Shown piece by piece: positions 61,879-64,000 of a stretch of 64,000 nucleotides of DNA; position 1 is the stretch's first letter, and the number at the start of each line of letters is the position of its first letter. The stretch is taken from assembly GCA_034665305.1 (NCBI GenBank), contig JAXDFZ010000011.1:62001-126000 (forward strand), read 5' to 3'. The translations under genes were made by a program, and so were the position numbers. Origin of the DNA: DASXRU01 sp034665305 (lineage in GTDB: Bacteria; Acidobacteriota; Blastocatellia; Pyrinomonadales; Pyrinomonadaceae). The notes below the pieces were generated by a model that was not told the DNA's origin, made no database searches, and worked only from the letters and a program-made list of their open reading frames with translations.

Positions 61879-63684
61879 ATGAGAAGCCCCGGCCGAACGG
61901 CGTTCGGCGCAATTTTTCAAAATGAAGTGCGGCTTAACTCGAAGCGCATCGCGCCATACTTTATGGCTTTGCTCTGCGCCGGCAATGGCTTGCTTTGGTG
62001 GGCCTGGGGACCGGCCACGGGTCACGGTTGGGCGGTGAATGCCGACTCTTTCATCGCGGGGGTTCTCCCAGTTTACTCTTTCCTTACGTTACCTCTGTTC
62101 ACCGCCTTGTTCATGGCGGATCCGGTGATCAGAGACTTTCGCGCCGGCATAGACCCACTCATTTTTTCCAAACCCATCAGCCGCGGCGAATATCTCCTCG
62201 GAAAATTTCTTGGCAACTTCTTCGTGCTGTCCTGCTGTCAGTCAGCCTTCGTGCTGACGTGGTTTGTGCTGCAGGCAGTTCCCAAACAAGGCGTGATTAC
62301 CCAGGACTGGAAAGTATTTCCTTACCTAAAACACTTTCTGGTATTCGTGGTGATCTCGCACCTGGGTCTGGCAGCCTTCTATTTTGCAATAGGCGTTCTC
62401 ACTCGCAATGCCAGGATCGTATACGGCCTGGGCGTTGGTTTTTATCCGCTCTACATCGCTTATCAGACAGTCTTGTTGCGTAGCTTGCCGTGGCGCTGGA
62501 AACTGGCTCTTGACCCTTTGGTTATGAACCGGGGCGGAAAGTTTCACGCGATTAGCGCCGAGGTGATGAATCACTCTGTAGTCGTTTACGAAACAGACCT
62601 GATCGTCAATCGTGCGGTGATGATTCTAGTTGCGGCGATTTGCCTGACGATTGTCTACCGACGTTTCACCATAGCCGAGCGACCACGGAAGATAGAAGAG
62701 TTTTCGGTCCTCAACCTTACATTGGGGGCCGCCGGATTTTATTATGACCCGCCGAGCACCGAACCGACACGCTGCGAGCGGTGCGAACCAGATCACTCAC
62801 GCGAACAGGTCCTGCTCCCGAGCGTCACCAGAGCGACCGCTGGGTTAGGCTCACATCTTCACCAACTATTTGCGGCCGTGGGAGTCGAGTTTCGATTGCT
62901 TCTTTCCGAGCGCAGCCTGGTCGTGATCATGCCGCTGGCCATCTTCCTCTCAATTTTGGAAGTGGCCTTCCATAACATTCCCCCTGACGTCTCTCATTCC
63001 GCCGCTTATGCGACCAACACGGGAAAGTTGTTATTGCTATTTCTGGTCGGGATGACGGTCTTCTACACAGGCGAAGCAATGCATCGCGATCGCGAAGTGA
63101 GGATTGAATCCGTCTTGTGGGCCACGCCTACTTCGAACAGTGTGTTGCTGCTCTCAAAGTTTCTAACAACGCTCTTCCTAACGCTTTTTTTGATCACACT
63201 GGTCGGTCTTGCAGCCAGCTTGATCCAACTGTTCAGAGGGCAGACGCCGGTTGAAATCTCCGCCTACCTGATTACTTACTCAGTGGTCCTGTTGCCCACG
63301 ATCGTTTTCACTACCGCAGCATCAATCGGGCTCAACGTCTTGCTGCGCGAAAAGTACTTCGTCTACGCGGTGAGCATTGCCATAGCGGGCGGACTCCTTT
63401 ACCTTTATAACCTCGGTCATAACCACTGGCTTTACAATCCCGCCCTCTATCGACTTTGGACTTATTCCGACTTGATTGGACAGGGAAGCGGACGAATCCT
63501 TATGCAGCGAATCTATTGGCTGGCTCTTTCCTGTTTGTTTCTGGCCCTCGCCCACCTTGGTTTCCAGCGCAAGTCAGCGAAAGGTTTCAGAAGCAACGGG
63601 CGACTCGGTAGCGCAGGTTGGGCGCTCGTAGTAACAGTTGTTTCCCTTGTGGTAGCGGTCATCGCAGGCTTAAGGATTAAATAG
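61879..63684 (+). CDS. ABC-2-type transporter permease, two-half arrangement
   Basis: 601 residues with about twelve membrane helices in two halves, about 20-250 and about 340-590, joined by a loop (about 260-330) containing a Cys-rich ERCEPDHSRE stretch. Each half resembles an ABC-2 permease, so one protein can form both membrane halves next to the adjacent ATPase. It starts 2 nt after the ATPase gene. It is probably an exporter; substrate unknown. Confidence 0.88.
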   Translation: MRSPGRTAFGAIFQNEVRLNSKRIAPYFMALLCAGNGLLWWAWGPATGHGWAVNADSFIAGVLPVYSFLTLPLFTALFMADPVIRDFRAGIDPLIFSKPISRGEYLLGKFLGNFFVLSCCQSAFVLTWFVLQAVPKQGVITQDWKVFPYLKHFLVFVVISHLGLAAFYFAIGVLTRNARIVYGLGVGFYPLYIAYQTVLLRSLPWRWKLALDPLVMNRGGKFHAISAEVMNHSVVVYETDLIVNRAVMILVAAICLTIVYRRFTIAERPRKIEEFSVLNLTLGAAGFYYDPPSTEPTRCERCEPDHSREQVLLPSVTRATAGLGSHLHQLFAAVGVEFRLLLSERSLVVIMPLAIFLSILEVAFHNIPPDVSHSAAYATNTGKLLLLFLVGMTVFYTGEAMHRDREVRIESVLWATPTSNSVLLLSKFLTTLFLTLFLITLVGLAASLIQLFRGQTPVEISAYLITYSVVLLPTIVFTTAASIGLNVLLREKYFVYAVSIAIAGGLLYLYNLGHNHWLYNPALYRLWTYSDLIGQGSGRILMQRIYWLALSCLFLALAHLGFQRKSAKGFRSNGRLGSAGWALVVTVVSLVVAVIAGLRIK

Positions 63685-63729
63685 CAAATTGGCGTTTGTG
63701 CGAGACCCGCGCTGTTTTCCATATCCCCG

Positions 63730-63752
63730 GAATCTGTGTAATCTGTGGATAT
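63730..63752. repeat. Family D repeat, partial
   Basis: ggaatctgtgtaatctgtgg is one half of the family D pair. The opposite arm is absent or degenerate. It sits upstream of the final gene. Confidence 0.55.
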
Positions 63753-63799
63753 AGATCCAAATCCGACATCCGACATCCGTATTCCTAAAAATCGATAAC

Positions 63800-64000
63800 A
63801 TGAGCACTGAACCTAACAAAATCATTTATTCCATGGTCGGCGTCAGCAAGTTTTATGACAAGAAGCCCGTTCTGAAGGACATTTACCTTTCATATTTCTA
63901 TGGCGCAAAGATTGGCGTTATCGGGCTGAACGGTTCCGGAAAGTCTTCGTTATTGCGCATCCTGGCGGGCGTCGACAAGGACATAAACGGCGAAACGGTG
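63800..64000 (+). CDS. ettA: EttA-like ABC-F translation factor (5' part only)
   Basis: The first 67 residues are in the window. The sequence starts MSTEPNKIIYSMVGVSKFYD and reads through KPVLKDIYLSYFYGAKIGVI to the Walker A loop GLNGSGKSSLLRIL. This is the opening of an ABC-F protein, and the start and Walker A context match EttA, which gates ribosomes according to ATP levels. The rest lies beyond the window, so subfamily is likely but not proven. Confidence 0.85.
   Translation, partial: MSTEPNKIIYSMVGVSKFYDKKPVLKDIYLSYFYGAKIGVIGLNGSGKSSLLRILAGVDKDINGETV

Noticed and set aside
1..64000. tRNA, rRNA, riboswitch or prophage genes
   Set aside because: Scanned by eye for tRNA arms, rRNA words, common riboswitch motifs and phage structural genes; nothing convincing. 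A covariance-model search would be decisive.

Overview
The window (64 kb, roughly 55-60% G+C by eye) looks like a chromosomal segment of a soil-type Gram-negative bacterium. An LPS heptosyltransferase and a TonB-like protein point to a diderm. The permease-prefix protein beside a PadR regulator, the many secreted proteins with Thr/Pro linkers, the paired M16 peptidases and the dense short palindromic repeats all resemble Acidobacteriota (Blastocatellia/Pyrinomonadales-like). This placement is an inference from style; no rRNA or tRNA gene is visible to confirm it.

Layout. 0-12 kb: mostly monocistronic secreted or membrane genes (aspartic-protease-like protein, TonB C-terminal protein, lipoprotein, NAD-dependent epimerase, one-haem protein, a secreted protein with a PD-(D/E)XK-like motif, PaaI thioesterase, B12-type radical SAM enzyme, cupin, isoprenylcysteine-methyltransferase-like protein). 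12-16 kb: a catalytic/non-catalytic M16 peptidase pair and a VOC protein. 16-22.5 kb: a membrane Ser/Thr kinase, the NAD salvage genes pncB and pncA, and polyphosphate kinase. 22.5-36 kb: a secreted dual-specificity phosphatase, an ACE-like M2 peptidase, several secreted unknowns, a very large BNR/sialidase-like protein whose frame runs without a stop into a second secreted protein, and a heptosyltransferase. 36-46.6 kb: a secreted nuclease with four zinc-ribbon-like repeats, an IsdG-like haem monooxygenase, an ArfB-like release factor, a second M16 pair and a Cys-rich adhesin-like protein. 47-53 kb: an NHL propeller protein, a Y1 transposase bracketed by REP-like palindromes, and an acyl-CoA dehydrogenase plus kinase-like pair. 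53.3-56.5 kb: a compact candidate restriction-modification operon (PD-(D/E)XK nuclease overlapping a large DNA methyltransferase). 56.6-64 kb: a DUF2255 protein, class C serine hydrolase, Fpg/Nei glycosylase, PadR plus a truncated permease-prefix protein, an ABC exporter pair and the start of ettA.

The most distinctive feature is the intergenic DNA. At least seven families of inverted or palindromic repeats occupy most gaps, several with perfect or near-perfect terminal inverted repeats of 20-53 nt. Some supply stop codons, C-terminal codons, terminator hairpins or possibly a ribosome binding site to neighbouring genes. One encoded Y1 transposase could be the mobiliser of its own family. No CRISPR array, prophage or rRNA/tRNA gene was recognised.
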